A DNA stretch of 62,651 nucleotides from NCBI GenBank assembly GCA_027575765.1, contig JANBPT010000167.1:1-62651 (forward strand). The letters are read 5' to 3'. Below are positions 35,501 through 46,826 of this stretch, piece after piece. The stretch is from Tieghemiomyces parasiticus. Its lineage: Eukaryota; Kickxellomycota; Dimargaritomycetes; Dimargaritales; Dimargaritaceae. The translations under genes were made by a program, and so were the position numbers. How positions within the stretch are numbered: the first letter of the stretch is position 1; every line of letters begins with the position of its first letter. The notes under the pieces were generated by a model. That model ran no database searches. It was not told the origin of the DNA and saw nothing but the letters and a program-made list of their open reading frames with translations.

Positions 35501-36562
35501 ATATGACAGGCTTGATCTGAGGCTAAGGTGGTTTTTTGAAACCTGTCGGGGAGGGGCGCACTAAGAACGGCTACGACCCTGCTTCGCTGAACACGCGTAA
35601 GGACATTTCACAAGGGACGAAGCGTTGCGTCAGCTAGCAATGAATCGACGAACTAGTAGCGAGGCGAATTTCGAGCAGCGGTTCCCACGCACCCCAGGGA
35701 AACTGAAGGTCTGTGCATACGGACCAGTTGTAACGCCTTTTCCGCAGAAAGATCGATAAACCCACGTTGACCATTAGTCGCACCCTGGGATCCGACGACC
35801 CCAGGGTGTTTATCCGCCAATAACCTGCCACGTCAAAAACCGTTAGGATAGGCTCGGCCGTTCGGCGGTATTCAATAGCGCCCTAGCTCGCTCGAGCTTG
35901 ATTCAGGTGCAATTTACTGGAGACCACGGTAGCCACCAACAGTAAAAGGTAACAGATTGTAAGTAGAAGTGTGACGGGGTGTGTGTCCCGAGGGGAGAGG
36001 GCAACTAGTAAAGACCGAGGGAGGGCCGCAGGCGAGCAGGCCAGTTAGAAAGTTAATACAGACATTTATTACACACTTGATGAAATAGGCGGCTATGGCT
36101 GGTTTGCCGCCTTTAAATATGGGTGGTTAAGGTGATGACGCGAAACCGTTTGGTGTATCTTAGGCGCTGCAATTAACGACCTCAATTATAAAAAGTGAGG
36201 TCGCCAAATCAGGTCAAGTTTCCTTCTCAAATCTGAAGGCCGCCTCCTTCTTAGTTTTAATGGAAGGCGCCTGATTGATTGTGGAGGCGTCCATTTTCCA
36301 TCAGGAAGGTCGGACCTAAAGAGAGGCGGTCTTCTTGGAAGGGAAGGCCTCTTGGGGGGCCGCCTTGGTTACAGAAGCATTGGAGACAGCAGAGTCCCCT
36401 GGGTAGTTAAACAACATATGATTTTGGGTGAAATAAAGGTAGTGCCTTGAAATGAACGCGACAAGATGTTAACGAACATGGAAGAAATAAAATACAGGTT
36501 TGGAGGACAGTTTGACATAAGAATAGTGGTACAGAGTTTTAGCAGTCACCAAAACTGAAATT
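32594..36562. other. Gene-poor spacer between hydrolase paralogues A and B
   Basis: About 4 kb with no ORF that has domain support and no clear exon chain on either strand. There is a simple TATAAT-rich stretch near 34890 but no recognisable transposon protein. Confidence 0.5.
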
Positions 36563-38091
36563 TCACAATTGAGCGCGGGGCTGGAGGGCACTTTGTAAAT
36601 TGGTCAAGTCGTTGAGAAACCGACCTAGTTCACGACTCACGGTGGCGGGACTCTCAATCACGAGGAGATGGCCGAGTCCCTTGGCCACCCGCGCATCCGA
36701 GAGTAAGGCGGCGGAGGCATGGGCACGGGCGAAGTGGGCATTAGGGCAGCAGGACGACAGCCCGCCCATTAAAAACCGGGTGGGGCTGATGATCTCATTC
36801 ACATGATCCCTGGTCCATACAGAGTCCACCTGGCCGGCCTGGAAACATTCGTACTCGTCGCGCGGGTGACACTTGAGGACGAAGCCTGAGGTATTTGGTT
36901 TCCCCTTGGCGGCCGGGATTTCGATGGGACGTAGACCGTAACGTGTGAAGGTCTCTTTGGCACGAGGATCCCAGGTGTCATAAAAGCGGTGGCTAGAAGA
37001 ATACTTGTGGAAATCGGCTTGCTTCGCCCATGTCCGGCGACGTTTTAGCACGTGCTCAAAATTTATATCGTGCAACTCCCGGCTAAAGGCCAGGACAGGC
37101 TCCACGGCAAACAGGGCGTCGAAAAGGCCGGGCTGCAGAAGCTGGGCGATGAGCCTGACGTGGGGTAAGTCGTGGGGAAGATGGGATAGCGCAGAGGGGA
37201 AGGTTTAGGATGCGGTCCACCAGTAAACGTTGCAACTGGCTCACATCAACGCGCGGTAGAAAGGCGGGCGGGTATTTGAACAGATGATTTCCGCACGGTG
37301 GATTTATCCACGACCCAGCCGACCCAATCTCTTCGCAAGGGTCAATGGGTGAAGGCAGTGATGTTCACTTACATAGAAGAGCCACCTAAGGAATGGCCCA
37401 CTCCGACCAGAGTGGAACCGGTACCAAGTTGTCGGACAACGTCGATGATGTCCTGGGCCGCGCTCATCCAACTGACTGTGACGCAGGAATGTAGGTTAGA
37501 CGGTTAGCAAACTGGAGTCGGTGAGTTGGCTACTCAAGAGGTGCTGGCCAGGGCGGGACCGGTGCCGACCATGATTGGCTGCATAGGCCAGGACGCGAAA
37601 CCTCCCTACCGCTTCTGATCAGAATTACAAGTCGACTGACCTCAGCTCTTATCGTATTGACCACCGACATGGAGGTTGCTCGTTCTGCACTTACACTTTC
37701 TTCCTAGCTTATCCCGATTGAGGGCGGAACTATCCCCGTGGTTCCACGCATCTAAAGCCATGATCCGCTCGACATGCCACTCGTTACGCTGCATCGGACG
37801 GCTATCGAGTACCGCGGCGGCATAGCCCCGGGAATTGACAAACGAAATGCACTCAGGTACGTTACCAAGGTCAGCAGGCAGGCTGGTCGGCATGTTGTCC
37901 AGAGGGAGGGTGGCCAAAACCGGTTCCCAAATCTCCTTGAAGAATCCAGCGGCGTGCATCGTGACCAGAGTAAGCGGGCAGCCTCGAGGAACGGCGGAGG
38001 CTTCTCGACGGGGCACGTACTCCTTAGCAGCGATATAACGATCATTACGGGCGGCGTAGAAGACGTGGGGGGTGACGGTAAAACGGTCCAT
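36563..38091 (-). CDS. Alpha/beta hydrolase, Lpx1-like, paralogue B (ends AQL)
   Basis: Exons 38091-37695, 37475-37373 (103 nt) and 37154-36563, with donors GTAAGT and GTAAGT, give about 363 aa. It begins MDRFTVTPHVFYAARNDRYI and has LVTMHAAGFFKEIWEPVL, ALDAWNHGDSSALN, the elbow VGVGHSLGGSSM and the His motif GHLLVIESPATV. The segment PTRFLMGGLSSCCPN again lacks the usual Asp. The C-terminus PRAQL is not a canonical peroxisomal signal (a Lys, Arg or His is expected at the middle position), so targeting may be weak or lost. Same three-exon layout and phases as A, C and D. Serine hydrolase activity on an acyl or ester substrate is expected from the fold only. Confidence 0.83.
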
Positions 38092-38320
38092 ACCGGAGTT
38101 GTCTATACGGCAGGATGTAGCGGGAGCGGAGAGGGTAAGATACTATACAAGAGATAAAGCTGTAGGCAGTGGTAAATCGGTAATAGCCGCGATGGACACG
38201 CTTAGGTTTATATTAAATACAGGACAGGAGTGTGAAATAGGGGGGCGTGTCTCAACTCCACGTCGTCCAAGTTACAGTGTAAGTGATGGTTCTTGTCAGG
38301 GGTAGGGTGTGTAAGCCCAT

Positions 38321-38330
38321 TCTTTATATA
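38321..38330 (-). promoter_or_regulatory. TATA box TATATAAAGA
   Basis: TATATAAAGA on the minus strand, 230 bp upstream of the ATG of hydrolase paralogue B. Confidence 0.5.
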
Positions 38331-40252
38331 CCCTCGTATGAACTAACGGAACGGAGCACCCCCAACTACTTTGCCTAATTCAAGGTAAACCATAAGGTCA
38401 GAGACAGGTCACAGGGATCGACCGCCAAGAGAAACCATGTTCGTCCAACACCGAGACGGAATTGAACATACTCACTCCGTCCACTGAAAACGACCGAAAG
38501 AAAGCGCTATTGTGGTAGATCTGTGTTTCACCATTCAAACTCCCACCAACTGAATTACATGTAAGGTGGACTTGCGAAAAAGGATCAGCGTCCACACTAA
38601 CTTAACTGTCACCTGCTAGGGGGTCTTCCAGCTCAATTGTCATTCACCAGCGGGTAGACTTTGCTGGGAAGGGGAACCCTCGGCCTGTAATGGTCATCAG
38701 AATAGCATACCAGAGTGGATACAGGTACGACAGCCACCAACCGCAAGGAGACCGGTGGTATTTGGGGATAGTCATTGTTTTATATCCAGCATTTCTCTCG
38801 CCTACAGGCTCTCATATAACTGGCCGTCTCCTCGGTCGTGATGGGGAAAACTAACTCACTCTTCGTTTACCACTCTCGTGATAAACTTGGTGGTAAAGGT
38901 TGGGCTATTTCCGGCCACAAGCTGGGCTAACGTTCTACCTACGAGAACGATTATCTTACCGTCCACGGTACACTTGATCATTGCGATGATTCTATCAGAC
39001 CCTGCTTCGACAAAGCGATACGGTAAATCCCTCCCTCACTAACCGATAATAAATAAGTAGCGATCGACTTTGCGAGGCACCATGTGCTGCACCGATAGGG
39101 TAGCGAGCGGAAGATCTGTGTCCATGAGCCAATGGTCACCTGGGCTTATGATTAACACGGTGGCGCACTGGCGGTAGGCGACTCTTGACTTGACCCACTC
39201 CGCTAGATCCGCTATAGATTAGTCAATCAGTAGTAGATACTAATATACATGCAGGCCTTGGCAGTCCACAACGATGGTTGTTGGCTGCTTTAGTGAATCG
39301 TTGCTGCCAGTATGGCCAATAGCAACTGGCGTTCCAGGTCCGATGTTAAACGGCGGAGGGCAGCTTGCAAGTGGTCTTCATTGACCATTGACTATTGCCC
39401 TCTTGACTCTATGGTTCGTATTCCGTGGAGTCCGACTGTCGCGGTCAGCCCTGCAGATTATTAACCCCCTGAAAATTACGTCAGCATAGATGGCAAGGAA
39501 AATTGCGAGCGATTGAGGAGGGACAATGGAAGTTGTACCAAGTAAGGCGATTGGCTGGTACGTGAATATAATAAAGAACTGGTAAATAAGTTTAATGGAT
39601 GTCCTTTTTAACATGGGGGCCGAGTCCTGCTGTTTGTATGGGTTTGTGGCCTTCTGGGATTACTGGTGGTTGTGGCCACCCTTAGGTTCATTGGGCTGTG
39701 ACCATGGCTGGGTTGGGGGAGCGGAGTCGGCTGTGGGAGTGATTGCCAATGTTGTTTCACCTTCGTCGGAGCCAACGGCCAGAAGCTGCTCACTATCTGG
39801 TGGTTGCAAAAATCACCACCTGCTGTCTACAGCCTGGCTGGCAACTTAGCTGAGCTAGCCTATGCGACCAATGGTTTCGGTGGTATAGCCCTTTGCGGTG
39901 AGAAATAGCGGATATGGTAACTGTGTCGTCTGCCAAGAAGGACATAGTATTTTTTCTCAATGAAACCATTTTTTATAGAGAAACATCTTAAATAATATGA
40001 GAGCGGAACCTGCGGCTCAAAAATAAAACCAAAACATATAAAAGGTAACCAAAAAAGGAGGACCAGTAGCGGCGGCCTAGTGGGTACGTCCTACCCGCTA
40101 TTCGTAGTGTATCCAGGCCTGATGTGGTTCATTGATGACAAGCAACCAATAGTATAGGACCTGAGGCAGTCTAATTTTAAGGTTCAACAGCCCGGTTATC
40201 TTGATGTTGACATGGGCTTAGTGGTGCTTCCCTGGGTCATTACAGGCTTGGG
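38331..40252. other. Gene-poor spacer
   Basis: No gene with domain support. A short open stretch on the minus strand at about 39660-39800 has Pro/Ser/Gln-rich coding-like sequence but no start and no linked exon. Confidence 0.4.
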
Positions 40253-40804
40253 TTACTCCTCCATTGGCGTGAGGTACTTCAGCCACGGCTTGTTAGCATC
40301 GGAATAGGATCCAGGAAGGCCCCGGTTTCCTCTGCTGGCGTTTGAGATGCTTTCCTGGTCGACGGGGGAGTAGGTCTTTACGACGCTGCCTGGGGAAGTC
40401 GCAGGCGTGGGTTCCTCCTCCATTGGCGTGATGTACTTCAGCCACGGCTTGTTAGCATCGGAATAGGACCCAGGAAGGCCCCGGTTTCCTCTACCAGCTT
40501 TCGAGGTGCTGGCTTGGTCGATGGGGGAGGGAGTCTTTAAGATGTTGTCCCCGGGAATCTTTTGGACTTCAGCACCGATAGTGTAAGGGGAATCATCTTC
40601 GAGGAGGGGCAGGAACTTTGCACCATGCTTGGCAAAACGATGAGCGGACATAGGAGCTTGATAGTTTTCCATGATTTCCTCGGTCTGGGGGCTACCAAGG
40701 CCAGTATTGGTATCCAGGTCTTTGTTATTGGCGCTGACCAAGCCCGGTAGAGCGATGAAAGTGACAGCAGAGGCTGCCAGAAGAAGGGAGCGCGCGACGT
40801 ACAT
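40253..40804 (-). CDS. Secreted protein with a 53-residue internal duplication, 183 aa
   Basis: Single exon. The signal peptide SLLLAASAVTFIALPGLVSA is likely cleaved after VSA near residue 25. The middle holds one Asp/Glu/His-containing spacer. The C-terminal 105 residues are two near-identical copies of a 53-residue unit whose invariant core reads RGNRGLPGSYSDANKPWLKY and then ITPMEE or LTPMEE. Each copy starts with a Ser/Pro/Asp/Gln stretch (PSPIDQAS, YSPVDQES). Copies are also very similar at DNA level, so the duplication is recent or kept similar. There is no dibasic cleavage site between them and no cysteines. No family recognised; an extracellular repeat or peptide-precursor protein is possible. 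A TATA box lies 148 bp before the ATG. Confidence 0.75.
   Translation of the reverse strand: MYVARSLLLAASAVTFIALPGLVSANNKDLDTNTGLGSPQTEEIMENYQAPMSAHRFAKHGAKFLPLLEDDSPYTIGAEVQKIPGDNILKTPSPIDQASTSKAGRGNRGLPGSYSDANKPWLKYITPMEEEPTPATSPGSVVKTYSPVDQESISNASRGNRGLPGSYSDANKPWLKYLTPMEE
40256..40539 (-). repeat. Two tandem 159-bp coding repeats
   Basis: Segments 40256-40380 and 40415-40539 align with a constant offset of 159 bp and few mismatches. They encode the duplicated C-terminal unit of the secreted protein. Confidence 0.9.
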
Positions 40805-40951
40805 GATGGTGGTGAGTCAAGGTCTAGGTGCGATACAAATCAAAATGCGGAAGGCCGAATGATCGGATAGAGAGTGGTAAATGGTCAACTAGGGCTGGTT
40901 CGGTAGGTTAGGTGAGTTGGTGTGTAGGTCAAGGTATGGGCAGGATCCAGC

Positions 40952-40959
40952 CCTTTATA
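40952..40959 (-). promoter_or_regulatory. TATA box TATAAAGG
   Basis: TATAAAGG on the minus strand, 148 bp upstream of the ATG at 40804. Confidence 0.5.
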
Positions 40960-43097
40960 TCTGAGCTATCGAGGGTCTCCATAAACAATTAGCTATTGGT
41001 ACCAGCCAAAAAAAAATATCGCCGTTCTTTCCTCGTGCCTGCACTAGTATCCACCAGCCTTCAGCTTCGGGCCCTCAATCCTCTGTCTTCTACTTTCCTC
41101 ATCTAAGATTGTTCCCTGTATCCCCCCTGCTTCTCGTTCGTCCGCTCCGGTCTTTTTTTTGGCTCTACGAGCGAGACAGACATCACTCGACGGCGTGTCA
41201 ACCGCCCTTGTACAGGGGACTGAAGGCTCGGTCACGCGTTTCGACACCATTGGTCCGTGTAACTATCCTGAGTCCCGTGTCGTCCGCTATGCCCTGCGAC
41301 CTGTGGTCACTAGTAGGAGTAAGCGGTAGAGGAGTTATATAACTGTACGATGGTCCGTTTCATTCGTATTGCTAGATGACAAAGCGGGCAGGTGGGCAAT
41401 TTAATTCGCTAACCTGGACAGTATGACTCTTTCACCCTGTACGGAAAACCCACTTGAACGCAGTCCAGCAATTTTCGCAGCCCTCTTCAGGCGCTGATTA
41501 TCGGTTGTAGATGTAGCTCGCGGCGCTTTATGTATTGATGAGGACCGTCAATGTCATAGGTACGCCTCATTTACGCGGGCCTCATTCCCTTTTTGGGCCT
41601 AGCGCATTCTAGAATTCCCGCAGCCACTGCCAATCTGTAATTACTCGTTTGGGCGCCAACGATAACCTTTACAGGTCCTATCGAACCTCATGGCCCGCCC
41701 GTTCCGTTTGGTGTTAACCCTTCTGCGAAAACATTTTCCCGTATCGAAGAAAAAAAACCGGCCCCGTGACGACCCCCTTGCGGAGTTGGGAACACCTGAC
41801 CATTGACCGACCACCAGGGTAGTACTAAATGGCGCTTCTTCGAAACAACGACCGCCGCCACAATGTTCTCCAACGCCCCCTTCCGCCTCTCCCACTCCTT
41901 GCCGTTCCTGTTCCGAGATACCGATCGCTCGTTTTTTACCCGCTATCGGTAAGCCGCCCTAGCACATGCTGTTCGTCCATGGCCCATCGTGCCCTCCCTC
42001 GCGTAGAGTCATTTAAGCTTATCCCACACGCCCATGACAAGCGTCCCAATCCAACAATGCCAAACGCAAAACCCCCTTTCGCACCCAACCACATCACCCC
42101 GCTCACATGCTGACGTGGCAAGGATGCAGAGCCAACTGGCGTCGTCAAGTGACTGGCAGCGTTGTACACACCATTTAGTGGGCTGTGGATGACACGGGCT
42201 GACCCTACCTTCACAGTGGCTCAAATTGTTAGTGCGAGCCAAGTGGCCACTGATACCCCACAGCCATTTAACTACCCCCTAGTCATCGCGAAGGGGCGAA
42301 TGATAGCCTAGACATATCGGCCACAGGTACGACATGGCTAACCAGAGCGAGTGAGGGAGGTGGGAGGAGGAAATTTCACCGCGGGGGGGGCCTATTTGAT
42401 CCACCTACGACGCCCAGGTCAAATCAACCATGTAGGTACACTTGAGGTAAACGAGTGAGGTAAGATAGTTGAACGGCTGGACATGAAACAGGGGAGGAAG
42501 CCGATTTCCGGCGGTTACCGCCACAACCTCCACCCGAACTTATTCTCGAAGTACAATGCCGAAGGGGGAGATGTGGCGCAGGTCCTTCCGTATCCTGCGA
42601 CAGGAGGTCCGCGCCGAGAATCTATTTCTGGCACCCTTACACTTTATAGTACTGTGCGGAATCCTGCGCTTTACGTAAGGCAACCGCGGGCTGTCCTATT
42701 ACTAATGGCAACCGCCAACCACTTGCCGCCAGAATGCATGGACCGACTGGCCTGTGGAAGACCTTCGCCCGCCCCAAACGGTAGGGCAAGAGGTCAAGGA
42801 GCACCTTGGGACACGACCCATCAGGTCCTTGCACGCCCAGATATATGGCGGTCTCAACACCCTGAATCAAAGCCAATGGCCACCAACAGACCCAGCATGT
42901 AGATCCTTCCTTAACCATCCCTATGCAATTGCCCTTGAACTGACGAGTACGATTCTGCATAATTACTGTCTAGTATTTACCCATCGTGACAGGCCACTCC
43001 CCGGTCGAGGGTATAATGGTGGCCGGGAAACATCAGTATGCTATAATAGAAAGGTTAAAAAGGCCAGATAAAAACATGACCAACCCCGTGTTCCTGA
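40960..43097. other. Gene-poor spacer
   Basis: Only short overlapping open frames without domains; no exon chain or RNA gene recognised. It contains a G8 run near 42384. Confidence 0.45.
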
Positions 43098-44560
43098 TTA
43101 AATCAGTGAGCGCATTCGTAGTCCGTTGGTAACCACCAAGATATCATCCAAGAAAATCCCCATCTGGTGGGCCGTCGTTTCCGGACTTTCCATAACGATT
43201 AGGTGGCCCAACCCCTTCGCCACGCGTGCGTCCGAGAGGAAGCAGGACGAGGCGTAAGCCTTGGTGAATAGGGGATTGGGACACACGGACGAGAGCTGAC
43301 CCGTGAGGAACCGCGTGGGGCAGATTATTTCCCGCAGATGCTCAATGGCCCAGACGCATTCGTTCCAGCCACCCACGTAAGTTTCAAACTCGTCCCGTGA
43401 GTGGCAGTTGGGCTTCAAGGCTTGGGCTGGAGTCATGGTGTGACCATCCTGGGTCTCCGCGGTGGGCCCTTCGGTCGGGCTCAGGCCGTAGCGAAGATAT
43501 ACTTTGTGGGAGCGTGGATCCCAGGTCGCGTAGAAGGGATGGTCAATAACGTGCTTGGTGGCGTACCTTTCGCTCTTCCAGACGGTACGGCTTTTTAGTA
43601 TGTGGTCAAAGGTTTGTTTAAAGTTCGGATTGGGCGCCAAGATGGGCTCGACTGCGAAGATGGCGTCGAACAGTCCCGGGTTAACGATTTGGGCGGTGAG
43701 TCTATTCACAACGAAGCCCAACGAGGGGTCAGTAAGGTATAGGAGAAATTAGTTGGCTGGGGATTAACTATACCGGCACCCGTGATTAAGGGGGGTGGAT
43801 ACACATTGGTTGCGAGGCTAGAGCACGACTTCCATGTAGGCGAATCGACTCAACCTCTGGACTTACATAATTGACGCTCCAAGAGAGTGGCCAACACCAA
43901 CGAGCATCGAGTCGGACCGTACCCGCCGAGAGACATCGGCAAGGTCACGTGCAATAACTGACCATGTAGCTAGGCATCATTAAGGGGTGGTGGTGGTGGT
44001 GGTATTATGAAGTGTATGTGAGATTTTTGACCGGGAAAGGAGCGGAACGACAGGCAAGTCGAAGAGAGCTACTACACAGCATCTAATCGCCTTGACTGTC
44101 TTAACCCCCCCCCTCTCGGGGGCCCATGGTACCTACGTTTACGATCTAGTTTGGACTGATTGAGAGCGAAACTGTCGCCATGGTTGAATATATCAATCGC
44201 AACAATTCGGTTAATATACCACCGACCAAGGTAGTGATTGGAAGTAGGAGCGGAACGTAGGACGGCCGAGACATAGCCGTTGGTATTATTGTAGGCTTCA
44301 CACTCATGTAACCTCGGGGTCTGTTCGTTCCGACTCTCTGCCTTGATATCGTAAATCTGGGTGCTGTCCAACGGCAACGTTTCTAGGGTCGGTTCCCATA
44401 TTTCCTTGTGAAAGCCTGCAGCGTGTACCAGCAGCAGTGTGAGGACGTGCCCTCGGCCCGGGTCGGAGGCCTCTCGACGTGGGGTGTAAATCTTGGCGGC
44501 TATCTTGTGCCCGTTCTGCGGGGCGTCAAACACGGTCGACGTAATGGTGAAGCGATCCAT
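43098..44560 (-). CDS. Alpha/beta hydrolase, Lpx1-like, paralogue C (ends SLI)
   Basis: Exons 44560-44137, 43969-43867 (103 nt) and 43701-43098 give about 376 aa. The start chosen is the MDRFTIT methionine shared with the paralogues, not an upstream in-frame ATG-like codon at 44599. Blocks: VLTLLLVHAAGFHKEIWEPT, AIDIFNHGDSFALN, nucleophile elbow VGVGHSLGASIM, and GHLIVMESPETTAHQMG with the likely catalytic His. PTRFLTGQLSSVCPN has Ser where GExD hydrolases have Asp. The C-terminus LRMRSLI is not a peroxisomal type 1 signal. It shares with D the phrase DHPFYATWDPR or its near match, suggesting these two are sister copies. First donor is GTAGGT, unlike the GTAAGT of B and D. Confidence 0.82.
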
Positions 44561-44747
44561 GCTAGGCTCTACTAGGAAAGCTAGACCGGCGAAATGCAAT
44601 AACCCCGCTGACTAGGCCAAAAGCTGCAAAGGGAGACGGGTCGATGTGCAATGCTAAGTGGGTATACAAGAGAACAGACAGAATTGGTGCGGCAATTAAT
44701 CTAGGCTTCTTACAGATGATATTCTACCGAGCCGAAGTTTGCGGCGG

Positions 44748-44753
44748 TTATAA
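44748..44753 (-). promoter_or_regulatory. Weak TATA-like element TTATAA
   Basis: TTATAA about 190 bp upstream of the ATG of hydrolase paralogue C. Confidence 0.25.
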
Positions 44754-46826
44754 GGGCGCGTTCGGTTGGGGACTGCGAGGGCTCAAAACACTGGCGGGAG
44801 GGGGGGTATCATAGTGCGCAGGGGGGAAATCAACCCGCGGCTATCCACCATGCGTATAGTGTTCTGCCTTTTTCACTAATGTACGGAAGGCTAGTCCTGC
44901 AGTGTCTACCCCTTAACTTGAGCCATGCACTTTTGTGGAGTGGTTTGAACACCATTTTCACCCCTGTGTACTGGTTGACAAGCACTAGACTGGAAATATC
45001 TTTTTGCTTTTCTTTGGCCGCAACATAAACGCACACCCCCTCTTTCTCTCTTATAGGTAGTACACGGTGTTGACTGCTTTCCTGCACCAAATCGCCCAGA
45101 CTACTCCACCGATTGTCGACTGGCCCTTGTCTTGATTGGCTAGGATGATACAATATGTAACCAAGAGAGGCCAGTCTCTAATTAATATACAAATACGTCA
45201 GCGCTGCACCTTACCTTTATTATGAACCCCCTGAACGCGTTGCATATTGTAGGGCTCGGCTTTTTATCGAAAACAAGATATGATTTGATATAACAATGGA
45301 CCCATATACCGTTCAGAATCAGGACAGGGGGTTGAAAAACTGTTGATTTTTCACCAGTCAGACACTATGGCGTGTGATTAAACGGAATAAGGCTCCCAAT
45401 ATGTAAATATGCAAGGGCTTGGAAAGGGGTAACTAAGAAGTTGATGAGAACGTAATAGGGTGCGCGGGTAGTGGAGAAGATAGGGGCGGGGAGGATACGC
45501 TAGGGTACGCTATGGTACCCTCACGAAAAGAGTAAGTTTAAATGGCACCGGAAGAGCTGACGACGTGGGGGGAGAGGTTGGATACGAATGATAAAATAAT
45601 ACAGTCAGACCTGTCAAACATGTGAAAACTGTATTGCGGTCCAAAGGTCATAGGATAGCGCGGGGAGCCGTTTGCGAAGATATATATCTATATATATAAG
45701 AGGCAGTTGTGATGACAATCCCTGTGAGGTGTTGAATATTGCAGATAGTGAAGTACAATACATAACTGCAGCATGGATCCGAAGGCACAGTGCTTTCTAG
45801 TGATTCAGGCCCACGGTAGAGGGCATCAACCCGGTTTAGGGACTGTTGACGAGCCACGTCCGCACCTTTCTGCAGCTGGGTAGTGACGTGATCTTTAATT
45901 ATAGGGGGGGGCAGACCAACAAGGGAGCGGAACTATCGGAACTGATAGGCAATCAGGGGAAGGTATGGTGATTGGAAATGAATGGGTGTGGATCGAGGAA
46001 GCTGGACGAGATGAAAAAACGGTGTATTTAGCTATTCACTTTGTTGGGAGGGTACAAGGACAGAAGTAAGCGAGAGGTGCAATATGGAGATATGAACGGT
46101 GGTGAACACGGTAAAGATACTAAATATCGATGAAAATGAGAGGGGAGAACAAATGTGGGAAGGTGAGGGAGCGTGAGTGAGAAAGACATGGATACCTGGC
46201 AGTACATACGCGTTAACAATGGACGAAGATTGAACCCAAGAAGCCTGGAGATTAAAATGTTATGGGCAAAGTATTTTGGCGACTTGATCAATATACCTTG
46301 TTAAAACCCACACGGTTAAGCTAGAGAAACTGTATGTATCGTGGAGACAAGGTCACTGGATATTCTCGATTCAGGTAAAATCATCTACAGGTGACAGTAA
46401 TCGAATGCTAGTAAGTGCACAACAATGCGCCAGACTCCTGGCCGTGTGTCGGGGAGTGGCAACAAAAAGGTAGCCTGGAGAAGGGGGACCGCCCGAGAAG
46501 CGGTGGGGTATGGCTTATAGGCACCGTGTAAGGATAATCGAGCGAACAGGCTTTAGTCGCGCCTTTTAATGATCGAAAAAGGCCTGCTCATGGGCAACTG
46601 AGATTAATGCCGCACTAAATATAACACGCAGTATACCCTGGGGCCGGAGAACTTGTTTATTTGCCGCGGTATTACAAAAGTAAAAGGTATGAATGTTGTG
46701 GATGACAATAGTGAGAGAGACGGAGAGAAATGGATGAAATAATAAACATCATATAATGGTAGAGAGTTGGGAATAAGTCACTTCTCCCTCCTCTTTAAAA
46801 TAGAGGAACTTCGTTGACGCGTATGG
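44754..46826. other. Gene-poor spacer between paralogues C and D
   Basis: No gene with domain support. A TA-rich stretch lies near 45679-45700 and a G7 run near 45905. Open frames are short and low-complexity. Confidence 0.45.

Noticed and set aside
35634..35831. Minus-strand fragment with AWEPLLE, similar to the WEPxLE block of the hydrolase paralogues, in the A-B spacer
   Set aside because: Only six or seven residues match and the flanks do not resemble exon 1; a relic copy is possible but not supported.
39660..39806. Minus-strand open stretch with Pro/Ser/Gln-rich coding-like sequence ending at a stop
   Set aside because: A stop lies directly upstream in frame, no good acceptor was found and no exon can be attached.
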